Assembly (NCBI GenBank): GCA_020860515.1
Contig: JAJBUG010000051.1
Location: 130,455-194,454, forward strand
Length of the DNA: 64,000 bases
Direction: 5' to 3'
From: Bacteroidales bacterium
Lineage (GTDB): Bacteria > Bacteroidota > Bacteroidia > Bacteroidales > Muribaculaceae
This document shows positions 51,702-60,541 of the stretch, piece after piece; the stretch's first letter is position 1; each line of letters begins with the position of its first letter. The notes below the pieces were generated by a model that ran no database searches, was not told the origin of the DNA, and was given only the letters and a program-made list of their open reading frames with translations. A program made the translations under genes and the position numbers.

Positions 51702-52907
51702 TCACTTAATCCTCCTAATGTTAACTATATAGTTGATAATATCGTTGGCTACCCCTGATTTGGGTTTTAAGGGATATGGATATACTTTGCCTATTGCATC
51801 AAGAATAGTAATCTTATTAGTGTCGGTGCGGAAGCCAGCCCCGGGGTCGCGCAGTGAATTTAGCACTATGAAATCCAGATTCTTGCGGCGGATTTTGTCA
51901 GTAGCGTTCACAATTTCATTGTCGGTCTCCAGGGCAAAGCCTGCCAGAATTTGTCCCCGCTTTTTGTTTTTGCCAAGAGTGGCGGCGATGTCGGGATTCT
52001 TCTTCAGCTTTAGGGTAGGCGCTTTGCTCTTTTCACGTTTGATTTTCGACTCGGCACATTCCTCGGGTGCGTAGTCAGCCACAGCAGCGCACATGATTGC
52101 AATGTCAGAATCCGCGAAATGCTCAGTGCAGGCATTGAGCATCTCCGTGGCAGACTCTACATTCACCACATTTACATTAGGATGCTTAATCGACAGGGCC
52201 ACTGGACCGCTCACAAGGGTCACCTGGGCTCCTCGGTCAGCAGCCTCCTGCGCCAAGGCATATCCCATCTTTCCGCTTGAGTAATTGCCGATAAACCTTA
52301 CGGGGTCAATCTTTTCGTGGGTTGGCCCTGCAGTGATCAGCACTTTCTTTCCCGCCAAATCTGCCCGAGTGGCGAAGAAATCTTGCAGCGCCTTCACTAT
52401 GTTTTCTGGCTCCTCCATGCGGCCTTTTCCCACAAGATGGCTTGCAAGTTCGCCCGTGGCTGGCTCTATGATATGGCAGCCGTAGCTGCGAAGCAAGGCG
52501 ATGTTGGCTGTGGTGGATGGATGGGCCATCATATCGAGGTCCATGGCGGGAGCCACAAACACAGGGCACTTGGCGCTCAGATAGGTGGTGATCAGCATAT
52601 TGTCGGCAATGCCATGAGCCATTTTGCCTATTGTGCTGGCAGTGGCTGGGGCCACCACCATGACATCTGCCCACAATCCCAAATCCACGTGGCTGTGCCA
52701 TTCGCCAGTGTTGCGAGTGAAAAACTCGCTGATTACAGGCTTGCGGCTAAGCGTAGAGAGGGTCAATGGGGTGATAAACTCCTTGGCATTTGGCGTCATC
52801 ACCACTTGCACCTCTGTGCCAGCCTTGATAAGCAGGCGCACGAGCGTGGCAATCTTGTAGGCAGCAATGCCGCCGCTGACCCCTAATATGATATGCTTTC
52901 CGGTCAT
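51702..52907 (-). CDS. coaBC: Bifunctional phosphopantothenoylcysteine decarboxylase/synthetase
   Basis: 401 residues. The N-terminal flavin CoaC half (about 1-185) has GVSGGIAAYKIATLVRLL, the active-site His in WHSHVDLGLWAD, and VAPATASTIGKMAHGIADNML. The CoaB half starts with VLITAGPTHEKIDPVRFIGN, then SSGKMGYALA and the late KKNPDIAA lysine motif. It performs two central steps of CoA synthesis; panC, panD and coaE supply others in this window. It follows the exonuclease gene after a palindromic repeat spacer. Confidence 0.95.
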   Translation of the reverse strand: MTGKHIILGVSGGIAAYKIATLVRLLIKAGTEVQVVMTPNAKEFITPLTLSTLSRKPVISEFFTRNTGEWHSHVDLGLWADVMVVAPATASTIGKMAHGIADNMLITTYLSAKCPVFVAPAMDLDMMAHPSTTANIALLRSYGCHIIEPATGELASHLVGKGRMEEPENIVKALQDFFATRADLAGKKVLITAGPTHEKIDPVRFIGNYSSGKMGYALAQEAADRGAQVTLVSGPVALSIKHPNVNVVNVESATEMLNACTEHFADSDIAIMCAAVADYAPEECAESKIKREKSKAPTLKLKKNPDIAATLGKNKKRGQILAGFALETDNEIVNATDKIRRKNLDFIVLNSLRDPGAGFRTDTNKITILDAIGKVYPYPLKPKSGVANDIINYIVNIRRIK

Positions 52908-52917
52908 AATGTTAAGA

Positions 52918-52990
52918 CGAAAATTTACGAATGACGAGAATTTACGAATTTTATTTTATCGTAGATTTTCGTAACTCGTAAATTCTCGTT
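52918..52990. repeat. Palindromic TTTACGA-word spacer before coaBC
   Basis: Words TTTACGA, ATGACGA and GAATTTACGA on the left are mirrored by TCGTAAC and TCGTAAATTC on the right. A perfect 14-base inverted repeat (52934-52947 with 52976-52989) would form a hairpin in the transcript between the exonuclease and coaBC genes. Confidence 0.75.
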
Positions 52991-52994
52991 TTTC

Positions 52995-53768
52995 CTATTT
53001 TTTAAGGCGTAATTTTATGCGAGTGAAGCAATCTTTGGTGTTTTTGGTGAAATCGCCCTTCATAATCCAATCGTAGAAACTTGGCTCTACGCGCAGCACC
53101 TCTTCGGCCAGTTTGCCCTTGTGCTTGCCGAAGTTGATCACTTCGCGGTTTTGCTCATCATAGATAAGGCGCCCCATGAAATCCACATTCTTATGCTGGC
53201 TTGAAAATTCGGCCAGCTTTTCAATCTCGTTGGGCAGGTCCTCGTAGCGGTCGAGCTGGGCCATCAGCACTTCGTAAGTAGCCTCGGTGTCGGCATTGGC
53301 GCTATGGGCCTGGGTCAGGTCCTTGTCGCAGTAGAATTTGTAAGCTGCGATCAGATTGCGAGGCTCCTTTTTGTGGAAGATGGTCTGCACATCCACAAAT
53401 CGCGCCTTAGAGAAGTCGAAATCCACATCGGCGCGCTGAAACTCCTGGTCGAGCATAGGAATGTCGAAGCGATTGCTGTTGAATCCGGCAATGTCGCACC
53501 CCGTGAACATCTGAGCCAGCGACTTGGCAATTTGGCGGAAGGTGGGCTCGTTCTTCACATCGTCGTCGGTGATATGGTGAGTAGCCGTGGCCTCTTCCGA
53601 GATATGTATTTCTGGGTTCACGCGGCGGGTTTTGCGTATTTCTTCACCGTTGGGCATTACCTTGATGACCGAAATCTCTACGATTCGGTCATGGGTGAGG
53701 TTGAGGCCAGTGGTCTCGAGATCAAAGAATATGATAGGTTTCTTTAGAGAAAGTTTCATCTTCGTCAA
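52995..53768 (-). CDS. DnaQ-like DEDDh 3'-5' exonuclease
   Basis: 257 residues. The exonuclease domain carries FDLETTGL (ExoI), GFNSNRFDIPML (ExoII) and HSANADTEAT (ExoIII with catalytic His and Asp). A C-terminal extension with INFGKHKGKLAEEVL and WIMKGDF resembles the tail domain of some exonuclease-family proteins. It may proofread as polymerase III epsilon or act in repair. It lies 8 bases after dnaN on the same strand. The ATG three codons in (MKLSLKK) is an alternative start. Confidence 0.88.
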   Translation of the reverse strand: MTKMKLSLKKPIIFFDLETTGLNLTHDRIVEISVIKVMPNGEEIRKTRRVNPEIHISEEATATHHITDDDVKNEPTFRQIAKSLAQMFTGCDIAGFNSNRFDIPMLDQEFQRADVDFDFSKARFVDVQTIFHKKEPRNLIAAYKFYCDKDLTQAHSANADTEATYEVLMAQLDRYEDLPNEIEKLAEFSSQHKNVDFMGRLIYDEQNREVINFGKHKGKLAEEVLRVEPSFYDWIMKGDFTKNTKDCFTRIKLRLKK

Positions 53769-53776
53769 GGGTGGGG

Positions 53777-54913
53777 TTAGAACTCGCTGACATTCATTGG
53801 CATCAGCAGCATCAGCAGGTCGGTGCCTTCTTCGTTCTCGGTGGGGCAGAACACGCCAGGGCGGCTGGGGTCGCTCAGCTTTACCAAGATTTCCTCAGTT
53901 GGCAGGCCATTGCAAATCTCTGCCAGGAAAGGCGCGCTGAAGCCAATCACCAGGTCCGAACCATTGTATTCGCAAGCCAGGCTTTCGATGCCCTTGGTCT
54001 GCATATTGGGGTCGTCGGCCTTTAGGTAAATGCGGTCGTTGGTAATCTTCAGTTTCTCCAAGCCGAAGCCTGCGTCAACAAACACACCCACGCGGCGCAC
54101 TCGGTTGAGGAAGCTCAGGCGGTCAATGCGCATTACGTAAGGATTGTTCTGAGGAATCACGCGGTCGTAGGGAGGGAAGTTGCCCTTGATAAAGCGGCAG
54201 TTGAACACATACACCGAGCTGCGGATCGTGGCGCTCTTGGCGGTGAAGGTGATTTCGAGCTCATCATCGCGGCCAAACACGCCCTTTAGGATTTGAGCAG
54301 GCTTGTAGGGGAGGATGCGGCGAGCTTCCACGCCGGGAGCCACGTTTTTGTTGATGAAACGCACCAGCTTGCGGGTGTCGGTTGCGACAAAGGTGATGCC
54401 ATCAGCCTTGATGTCGAGCAGGATGCCCATCATCTGCGGGTGGAAGTCGTCGTTGCCAACGGCAAAAATGGTATTGTCGATGCCCTTGAGCAATTGCTCG
54501 GCGGGGCAGTTGAATGTCATTGGTTCGCCAGCGTCTTCTTCCTCCTTGTACTGTGGATACTGGTCGCCAGGAGTGGCCACCCACTCGAAGCGTCCGTTGC
54601 CACCGTCGCATTGGATTGTCATTTCCAAGGTTTCCTCGTTGACCTCGATTTCAATGGGCTGGTCGGGGATTTCTTTGAGGAAATCCACCAGGCGGCGAGC
54701 ATCGATGCAGAAGCTGCCTTCGCCCTCCACTTCGGTCAGTGGAATGGTGCCCATCAGGGCATTTTCTACGTCGCTGCCAGTGATGGTGAGCTTGTCGTCG
54801 GCCACTGCCAAGTGGAAATTGTTGAGGACTGCGAGGGCATTCTTGGCGTTGATCACTTTGCTTACGCCCGATGCCACGCTGTAGAGGGTCTTGCTTGGTA
54901 CGTGAAATTTCAT
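53777..54913 (-). CDS. dnaN: DNA polymerase III beta sliding clamp
   Basis: 378 residues in three clamp domains. MKFHVPSKTLYSVASGVSKVINAKN opens the first, GILLDIKADGITFVATDTRKLVRF lies in the second, and LLMPMNVSEF closes the protein as a hydrophobic M-P-M-type end. It tethers polymerase III to DNA. It has its own consensus promoter, and the DnaQ-like exonuclease follows. It marks the edge between the housekeeping region and the accessory region on its right. Confidence 0.96.
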   Translation of the reverse strand: MKFHVPSKTLYSVASGVSKVINAKNALAVLNNFHLAVADDKLTITGSDVENALMGTIPLTEVEGEGSFCIDARRLVDFLKEIPDQPIEIEVNEETLEMTIQCDGGNGRFEWVATPGDQYPQYKEEEDAGEPMTFNCPAEQLLKGIDNTIFAVGNDDFHPQMMGILLDIKADGITFVATDTRKLVRFINKNVAPGVEARRILPYKPAQILKGVFGRDDELEITFTAKSATIRSSVYVFNCRFIKGNFPPYDRVIPQNNPYVMRIDRLSFLNRVRRVGVFVDAGFGLEKLKITNDRIYLKADDPNMQTKGIESLACEYNGSDLVIGFSAPFLAEICNGLPTEEILVKLSDPSRPGVFCPTENEEGTDLLMLLMPMNVSEF

Positions 54914-54947
54914 ATCGTGGTATTTGTTTGTTTTCGAGTTTAATGTG

Positions 54948-54978
54948 CAAAGTTAATAAAAATTTCCTTATCCACAAA
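54948..54978 (-). promoter_or_regulatory. Promoter for dnaN
   Basis: On the minus strand TTTG (54975-54978), 19 bases, TAACTTTG (54948-54955), about 35 bases before the ATG. Confidence 0.8.
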
Positions 54979-54989
54979 AGTTTTTGGAA

Positions 54990-55021
54990 TTTGGAAAGAT
55001 GAAAGATTTTTGTTAATTTTG
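54990..55021 (+). promoter_or_regulatory. Promoter for the AAA-like/PD-(D/E)XK gene
   Basis: TTTG (54990-54993), 20 bases, TAATTTTG (55014-55021): full consensus. Its -33 box lies 12 bases from the -33 box of the divergent dnaN promoter. Confidence 0.8.
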
Positions 55022-55047
55022 CTCATAGAAATCAAAATGTAGAGAAT

Positions 55048-56616
55048 ATGAAATATCCAATCGGAGTGCAGAGCTTTGAAAAGCTCAGAGAAACAAATTG
55101 TATATATGTGGATAAGACCGCTTATATATATCATATTACCCATGCTCGGTTTTGTTGTTTTCTAAGCCGACCACGACGTTTTGGGAAGAGTTTGCTTACT
55201 TCTACGATGGAGGCCTATTTCTTGGGGAAACGGCACCTGTTCGATGGCCTTGCTATTGCCGAGCTTGAAACAGAGTGGCTGGAATATCCTGTGATTCACC
55301 TTGATCTTAGCAACAGCACATTCGACACTCCTGATAAGGTAACAGCATTCCTTCAAAAGGAAATGGATGTGCAAGACAATAAATATGGATTGCCACATAA
55401 TCGGGAATACGGAGTTGATGCGCGTTTTGAAGATCTAATTCGGTATTTATACGACACTACGGGCCGGAGAGTGGTGGTCCTAATTGACGAGTATGATAAG
55501 CCTATGCAAGATGTAATCATGGATAGGGAAAAGCAGAAGGCTTATCGCACTGTGCTGAAACCATTTTACGGCACCCTCAAGAAGATGGATTATGCGTTGA
55601 AATTTGTTTTTATCACGGGAGTGACCAAGTTTGCCAAGCTGAGCCTTTTCAGTGATTTAAATCAACTTAAAGATATCTCCCTGATGCCTGAATATGATGT
55701 TATATGTGGTATCACTAAGCAGGAGATGCTGCATACTTTTCACGAGCCGATCCAAGAATTTGCGCAAAAGTGTAAATGCGATTTCGATTCCATGGTTGAA
55801 ATTTTGGAAAAGAATTATGATGGATATCATTTCTCTGAACGTCTTAAGGGGGTATATAATCCATTCAGCCTGCTAAATGCCCTGGATGAAATGCGAATTG
55901 GCAGCTATTGGATTCAAAGCGGCACTCCCACTTTGCTCGCCAATCTTTTGGAAAGCCAAAACACGCCGCTGCCCGAACTTGAAGGGTATGTCATAGATGG
56001 CACCTTGCTGATGAGCGTGGAATCAATGGATATCAGTCCTGTGCCATTGATTTATCAGACTGGTTACTTGACTATCAAAGGTTTCGATGAAGCCTCCAAC
56101 CAATACATATTGGGGTATCCCAATGAAGAGGTAAAGAGTGGCTTTCTTAAATTCTTGCTTCCCCTTTACTCTAATATAAAAAGAGACCGTATTCCTAACG
56201 AAATATGCAATTTTGTGCAGGAAATTCGTAAGGGAGATGCTGTGGCAATGCTGAAGCGACTACAAGCATTATTTGCCGGATGCAACTACAACCTTATCCT
56301 GGATCGAGAAGCACATTACCAGAATGTGCTCTATATTGTATTCTCGTTAATAGGATTGCAAGTAAAGGTAGAGCCCCACATCAGCAATGGCCGCATGGAC
56401 CTGGTAATCGAAACTCAAGATTATGTCTATATCATGGAATTCAAGTACAAGGGCTCGGCCAAAAAGACCATGGAACAAATCCACGATAATGGGTATGCCA
56501 TACCCTACCAATGCGACCCACGCAAGATAATCTTGATAGCCGTCAACTTCAATGCCCGCTCACGCAACCTCGATCCCCGCTGGCTCATCGAGGAACTCCC
56601 TAATCTCGGAGAATAA
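55048..56616 (+). CDS. AAA-ATPase-like protein with C-terminal PD-(D/E)XK nuclease-like domain
   Basis: 522 residues of the AAA-ATPase_like/PDDEXK_9 (DUF1703) family, greatly expanded in gut Bacteroidales. The start YPIGVQSFEKLRETNCIYVDKT and the degenerate P-loop SRPRRFGKSLL are typical, as are VVLIDEYDKPM (Walker-B-like) and FITGVTKFAKLSLFSDLNQL. The C-terminal nuclease-like core shows D451, 12 residues, E464-F-K466. Function of the family is unproven; selfish-element, toxin and defence roles are all possible. Its first part is AT-rich (18 of 60 G+C in 55081-55140), unlike its neighbours, suggesting acquisition. Confidence 0.85.
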   Translation: MKYPIGVQSFEKLRETNCIYVDKTAYIYHITHARFCCFLSRPRRFGKSLLTSTMEAYFLGKRHLFDGLAIAELETEWLEYPVIHLDLSNSTFDTPDKVTAFLQKEMDVQDNKYGLPHNREYGVDARFEDLIRYLYDTTGRRVVVLIDEYDKPMQDVIMDREKQKAYRTVLKPFYGTLKKMDYALKFVFITGVTKFAKLSLFSDLNQLKDISLMPEYDVICGITKQEMLHTFHEPIQEFAQKCKCDFDSMVEILEKNYDGYHFSERLKGVYNPFSLLNALDEMRIGSYWIQSGTPTLLANLLESQNTPLPELEGYVIDGTLLMSVESMDISPVPLIYQTGYLTIKGFDEASNQYILGYPNEEVKSGFLKFLLPLYSNIKRDRIPNEICNFVQEIRKGDAVAMLKRLQALFAGCNYNLILDREAHYQNVLYIVFSLIGLQVKVEPHISNGRMDLVIETQDYVYIMEFKYKGSAKKTMEQIHDNGYAIPYQCDPRKIILIAVNFNARSRNLDPRWLIEELPNLGE

Positions 56617-56677
56617 AACGTGAAAGTTGTTTAAACTTTTCGATACCACTTTTTATTCAACAAAAAACGGATAAAAA

Positions 56678-56709
56678 TTTGGTCAATCCAGATTTTTACC
56701 GTAATTTTG
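56678..56709 (+). promoter_or_regulatory. Consensus promoter in the leader of the defence module
   Basis: TTTG (56678-56681), exactly 20 bases, TAATTTTG (56702-56709). The predicted transcript starts about 430 bases before the helicase ATG. Confidence 0.75.
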
Positions 56710-56754
56710 CTGTATCTACGACACAGCGAGATCGCTTCGCTAAGTTGTAGGGTG

Positions 56755-56892
56755 ATGAGCCAGAAAAGGGCCAAGAGAGGCTTCAGGCTCATCGCAACCA
56801 TACATATTAAAGCGCATTTACTTGACGCTTTGTTTCTGACCATTAGAAATCGGCAAATTTTTAAACTCAAATCAGAGACATTGCAACAATAG
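56755..56892 (+). CDS. Possible 45-residue basic small protein
   Basis: ATG 56755, about 40 bases after the predicted transcription start, to TAG 56890-56892. The product is basic (MSQKRAKRGFRL...) with a hydrophobic middle (LLDALFLTI) and ends FKLKSETLQQ. Its placement directly after a consensus promoter is the only support. It could equally be part of a structured RNA. Confidence 0.3.
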   Translation: MSQKRAKRGFRLIATIHIKAHLLDALFLTIRNRQIFKLKSETLQQ

Positions 56893-56897
56893 ATGTC

Positions 56898-56952
56898 TGC
56901 GGTAGGTATACTAATATGCCTACCGCATATTCCTACATGGGAATGTGCGGTA
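56898..56952 (+). ncRNA. Two mutually exclusive hairpins (possible attenuator)
   Basis: TGCGGTAGG (56898-56906) can pair with CCTACCGCA (56919-56927). Alternatively TACCGCATATTCC (56921-56933) can pair with GGAATGTGCGGTA (56940-56952; 12 of 13, one G-U). The middle segment is shared, so only one stem can exist at a time. No clear T run follows either stem. Confidence 0.5.
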
Positions 56953-57146
56953 TTGCTATATACCTTAGCGTGGGTTCTGGTGTTGTGAATTCTGTTTTGA
57001 GTAGGCTTTGCCGAGCCTCTAATGGGCAGATAATCAACAAGCTGAAAAGCAACAGATGCCTGCGCTTTTTATGTATGGGAAAAACACCCATCAATACCAT
57101 TCTACCTCACGCCGGGCATCAGTGAGGCTACTGCCGAATCTGCTGC

Positions 57147-60100
57147 ATGGCTGAAATCTACGACAACATAGAGACCAAATTTGAAGATGGTCTTCGCAAA
57201 ATAATCACTGGTGCCAACGTGAAGCGAGTTGACTTCTGTGTGGGTTATTTCAACCTGCGCGGTTGGAAACGCATAGTTAATGAGATTGACGACCTGGAGG
57301 GCGAATTTGTCACAGAAATAAACGAAGAATCGCGTCGGCCCGAACAAAAGCACCGCAAATGCCGTCTGCTTGTGGGTATGCTTTCCACGCCGCGCGACTT
57401 GCTGAAACTCTTTTATTCAGGCGAGGATTGGCTGGCCGACACCGAAACGGTGCAGCGCGCCAAGCTGAGGCTTGCACTTGAATTTCGCGAACAATTGTTG
57501 CTTGGTTACCCATCAAAGGACGATGAGATGGCTCTGCGACGTCTATCCGGGCAGATGAAGGATGGGCGAGTGACAGTAAAGCTCTATGCCAAGGACAATC
57601 TTCACGCAAAGCTGTATCTTGCCTATCGGCCCGACGACAATTTCAACAAGATTGTCGGTATCATGGGCAGCAGCAATCTTACCTATCCAGGCCTCAACAA
57701 GCAGGGCGAACTTAATGCCCAATTCCTCGACAGCGACCATGTGGGCAAACTTGCCAAGTGGTTCGACGACCGATGGAACGAGAAATTCTGCCTCGACATC
57801 ACCAATGAGCTTATCCAAGTAATTGACAATAGCTGGGCTGCTGACAAAATCAGACCGCCTTACTATATTTATCTAAAAGTAGCCTACCATCTGAGCGAAG
57901 ATGCCCGCAACGGCATCAAGGAGTTTGCGCTTACGCCAGAGTTCCAGCACGACCTCTTCGACTTTCAGCAGAATGCAGTGAAGATGGTGGTGCACCACCT
58001 GCAGAACGAAAAGCGACACGGAGCCATGATCGGCGATGTGGTTGGTCTTGGAAAGACAATCACCGCCTGTGCGGTGGCCAAGATTTACGAAACCACTTTT
58101 TCGAGCAGTACTCTCATTGTCTGCCCAGCAAATTTGCAGGAGATGTGGCGCAAGTATGTGGTGAAATACGACCTCAAGGCCGATGTGATGTCGGTGGCAA
58201 AGTCTATTGACATTGACAACGCTCGCTACTACCGCCTGATAATCGTTGACGAGAGCCACAACCTGCGCAACGGAGGCGTGCGTTATACAAATATCAAGAA
58301 TCTTGTAGAGAGGCAGTCGAGCCACGTGCTCCTGCTTACTGCCACTCCTTATAATAAGCATTACAACGACTTGGCCATGCAGCTTCGCCTTTTCTTGAGC
58401 GATGACCAAGACTTAGGGCTGCGCCCTGAAAGGCTAATTGAGAAAATGGGCAGCGAACGCGCCTTTGCGCGCCAGTATCCCGACGTGCTGATCCGCAGCA
58501 TCGGGGCGTTTATGAAAAGTGACCATGTGGAGGACTGGAACGAGCTGATGAAGCTGTTCCTAGTGCGTCGCACTCGCTCATTCATCAAAGAGCATTATGC
58601 CAAGACAGATGAATCCAACGGACGCAAGTATCTGCAATATCCCGATGGGCGCCGTTCGTATTTCCCCGACCGCATCCCCAAGTCGCTGAAGTTTCAGACC
58701 ACTGCCGGCGACCAGTTCTCGCGCCTTTATTCCGACGAGATGATGGATTTGATGAATGCCCTGGAGCTGCCACGCTACGGCCTTAGCAATTATATCAATC
58801 CCAAAGAGGCAGAGAAGGCCCCCGAGGGCATTAAAAGGGTGCTTGATGGTTTGTCAGCTGCCGGGTCACAAATGATGGGTTTCTGCCGCAGTACATTCTT
58901 CAAGCGAATGGACTCGAGTGGTTTCTCTATCTTGCTGTCAATCTACCGTCATATTCTGCGCAACTGTGTTTACATCTATACTATCGAAAACAAGCTCGAC
59001 CTCCCCCTAAGCGACAAAAACGCTTTGCCCGAGGATTATCGCGAAGATCAAGATGCTGACACCAGCGGGCCATTCACCGAAAATGACGAGAATGGCCTCA
59101 CACTAAATATACCCACTGATCTGAGAATCTACATGGACCGGGCACAAGATTATCTTAATATCATAGCTGGCAAGCCGAATATAAAATGGGTGAAATATTC
59201 TTACTTCAAGCCCAGCCTGAAAAAACAGCTTTATGCCGACTGCGAAAACCTGATCAAAATGATAAAGCTGTGCGGCGCATGGGAACAGGAGAAAGACCAA
59301 AAGCTGAATCTGCTATGCGATATGCTCAATGGGGAGCATAAGAATGACAAGGTAGTAGTTTTTACCCAGTATGCCGACACCGCTCGATATATCTACAACC
59401 AACTGCGCAAGCGCGGATTCACAGCCATCGACTATGCCACTGGCAACAGCGAGAACCCCACTGCCAAGGTGGAGAAGTTCTCGCCAAAGAGCAATGACAA
59501 GAGGCTCGATGCAGCCGAGCAGACGCGCATCCTGATTGCAACAGATGTGTTGAGCGAAGGGCAGAATCTGCAAGATGCTCACATCGTGGTAAACTACGAC
59601 TTGCCTTGGGCCATAATTCGACTGATACAGAGGTGCGGACGTGTTGACCGTATCGGTCAGGAATCAGAAAAGATTTGGTGCTATTCGTTCTTCCCAGCCG
59701 ACGGGGTGGAGGAGATAATACATCTGCGCGGCCGACTGAGCGAACGCATCAACCAGAATGCTCAGGCGATAGGCAGCGACGAGGTGTTCTTCGAGGGCAA
59801 CGAGCAGAATCTGCGTGACATGTACAACGAGGAGGCTGGAATCCTCGACGAGGACGAGGGCGACGACGTTGACTTGGCATCATACGCCTTCCAGATATGG
59901 AGTGACGCCACCAAGAAGCATCCCGAGCTGAAGCGCATAATTCCCGACCTGCAGAACATGGTGTATTCTACTCGCGAGGCTGCTCCCACAGAAAAGGATG
60001 GCGTGATTACTTATGCGCGCACAGCCGATGATTACGATGTGCTGACATGGATGGATGCAAAGGGTGAACTTCAAACTCAGTCGCAATACCGAATCCTCAA

Positions 60101-60539
60101 GGCTCTTGAGTGTCCTTATGGTTGTGAGGGCATTGAGCCTATGGACTGTCACCATGAGATAGTGACAAAATCAATGGAAATCATAAAGCGCCAGACCGAA
60201 AGTACTGCGCCAACTGTGGTTGGCAATCGCCTTGGCGCTCGGTTCAGAATTCTCAATGTGCTTGAGGATTTCAACCGCCGGGAAAGGGACCTGTTCCATA
60301 CCGACGAGCGCAAGGCCGAGGTGGAATTGGCGATCAACGACCTCTACAATAACCAGCTACAGACCAATGCCAAGTTCAATCTCGGACGAATGCTCAAGCG
60401 CGGCATGGACTACGACGAGGTGGTGGACTATGTGCTGGAGTTGCGCAAGAACGGCCAGCTCTGTGTGATACGCGAGGACGAGACGGCCGAGCGCGACAAT
60501 GTGATAATCTGCTCGATGGGCATAAAGCATGAGAATTGA
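57147..60539 (+). CDS. PLD-like nuclease/SNF2-type helicase fusion of a restriction-like system
   Basis: 1130 residues. The N-terminal PLD-like domain has one HxK half-site, H153-A-K155, followed by GSSNLTYPGL (about 174-183); one such half per chain implies a dimeric nuclease site. A superfamily 2 SNF2/DEAD-type helicase follows: GDVVGLGKTIT (Lys303), DESHNLRN (368-375), LLTATPYN, VFTQYADTARYI and RCGRVDRIGQ (about 829-838), then a C-terminal region of unknown role. The TGA falls within a few bases of the methylase start. It resembles helicase/PLD partners of DISARM and of restriction-like defence pairs; probably it translocates on and cleaves unmodified DNA. Confidence 0.87.
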   Translation: MAEIYDNIETKFEDGLRKIITGANVKRVDFCVGYFNLRGWKRIVNEIDDLEGEFVTEINEESRRPEQKHRKCRLLVGMLSTPRDLLKLFYSGEDWLADTETVQRAKLRLALEFREQLLLGYPSKDDEMALRRLSGQMKDGRVTVKLYAKDNLHAKLYLAYRPDDNFNKIVGIMGSSNLTYPGLNKQGELNAQFLDSDHVGKLAKWFDDRWNEKFCLDITNELIQVIDNSWAADKIRPPYYIYLKVAYHLSEDARNGIKEFALTPEFQHDLFDFQQNAVKMVVHHLQNEKRHGAMIGDVVGLGKTITACAVAKIYETTFSSSTLIVCPANLQEMWRKYVVKYDLKADVMSVAKSIDIDNARYYRLIIVDESHNLRNGGVRYTNIKNLVERQSSHVLLLTATPYNKHYNDLAMQLRLFLSDDQDLGLRPERLIEKMGSERAFARQYPDVLIRSIGAFMKSDHVEDWNELMKLFLVRRTRSFIKEHYAKTDESNGRKYLQYPDGRRSYFPDRIPKSLKFQTTAGDQFSRLYSDEMMDLMNALELPRYGLSNYINPKEAEKAPEGIKRVLDGLSAAGSQMMGFCRSTFFKRMDSSGFSILLSIYRHILRNCVYIYTIENKLDLPLSDKNALPEDYREDQDADTSGPFTENDENGLTLNIPTDLRIYMDRAQDYLNIIAGKPNIKWVKYSYFKPSLKKQLYADCENLIKMIKLCGAWEQEKDQKLNLLCDMLNGEHKNDKVVVFTQYADTARYIYNQLRKRGFTAIDYATGNSENPTAKVEKFSPKSNDKRLDAAEQTRILIATDVLSEGQNLQDAHIVVNYDLPWAIIRLIQRCGRVDRIGQESEKIWCYSFFPADGVEEIIHLRGRLSERINQNAQAIGSDEVFFEGNEQNLRDMYNEEAGILDEDEGDDVDLASYAFQIWSDATKKHPELKRIIPDLQNMVYSTREAAPTEKDGVITYARTADDYDVLTWMDAKGELQTQSQYRILKALECPYGCEGIEPMDCHHEIVTKSMEIIKRQTESTAPTVVGNRLGARFRILNVLEDFNRRERDLFHTDERKAEVELAINDLYNNQLQTNAKFNLGRMLKRGMDYDEVVDYVLELRKNGQLCVIREDETAERDNVIICSMGIKHEN

Positions 60540-60541
60540 TT

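Larger units (their letters stand above)
56617..57146. other. 530-base leader region before the helicase gene, no convincing gene
   Basis: This gap holds a consensus promoter (56678-56709), a 45-codon frame (56755-56892, MSQKRAKRGFRLIAT...), a pair of competing hairpins (56898-56952), and a further 69-codon frame starting at 56916 that looks like a chance frame. I could not identify transposase or integrase remains. It may be a long structured leader of the helicase/methylase operon or a separate small RNA gene. Confidence 0.5.

Noticed and set aside
54293..54943. 216-codon plus-strand frame opposite dnaN
   Set aside because: Antisense shadow that would also run through the dnaN promoter.
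56916..57125. 69-codon frame before the helicase gene as a gene
   Set aside because: Low-complexity product without any domain, starting inside the competing hairpins; more likely leader sequence.
56617..57146. Insertion-sequence remnant at the island border
   Set aside because: I looked for transposase-like motifs and terminal inverted repeats and found none I could defend.
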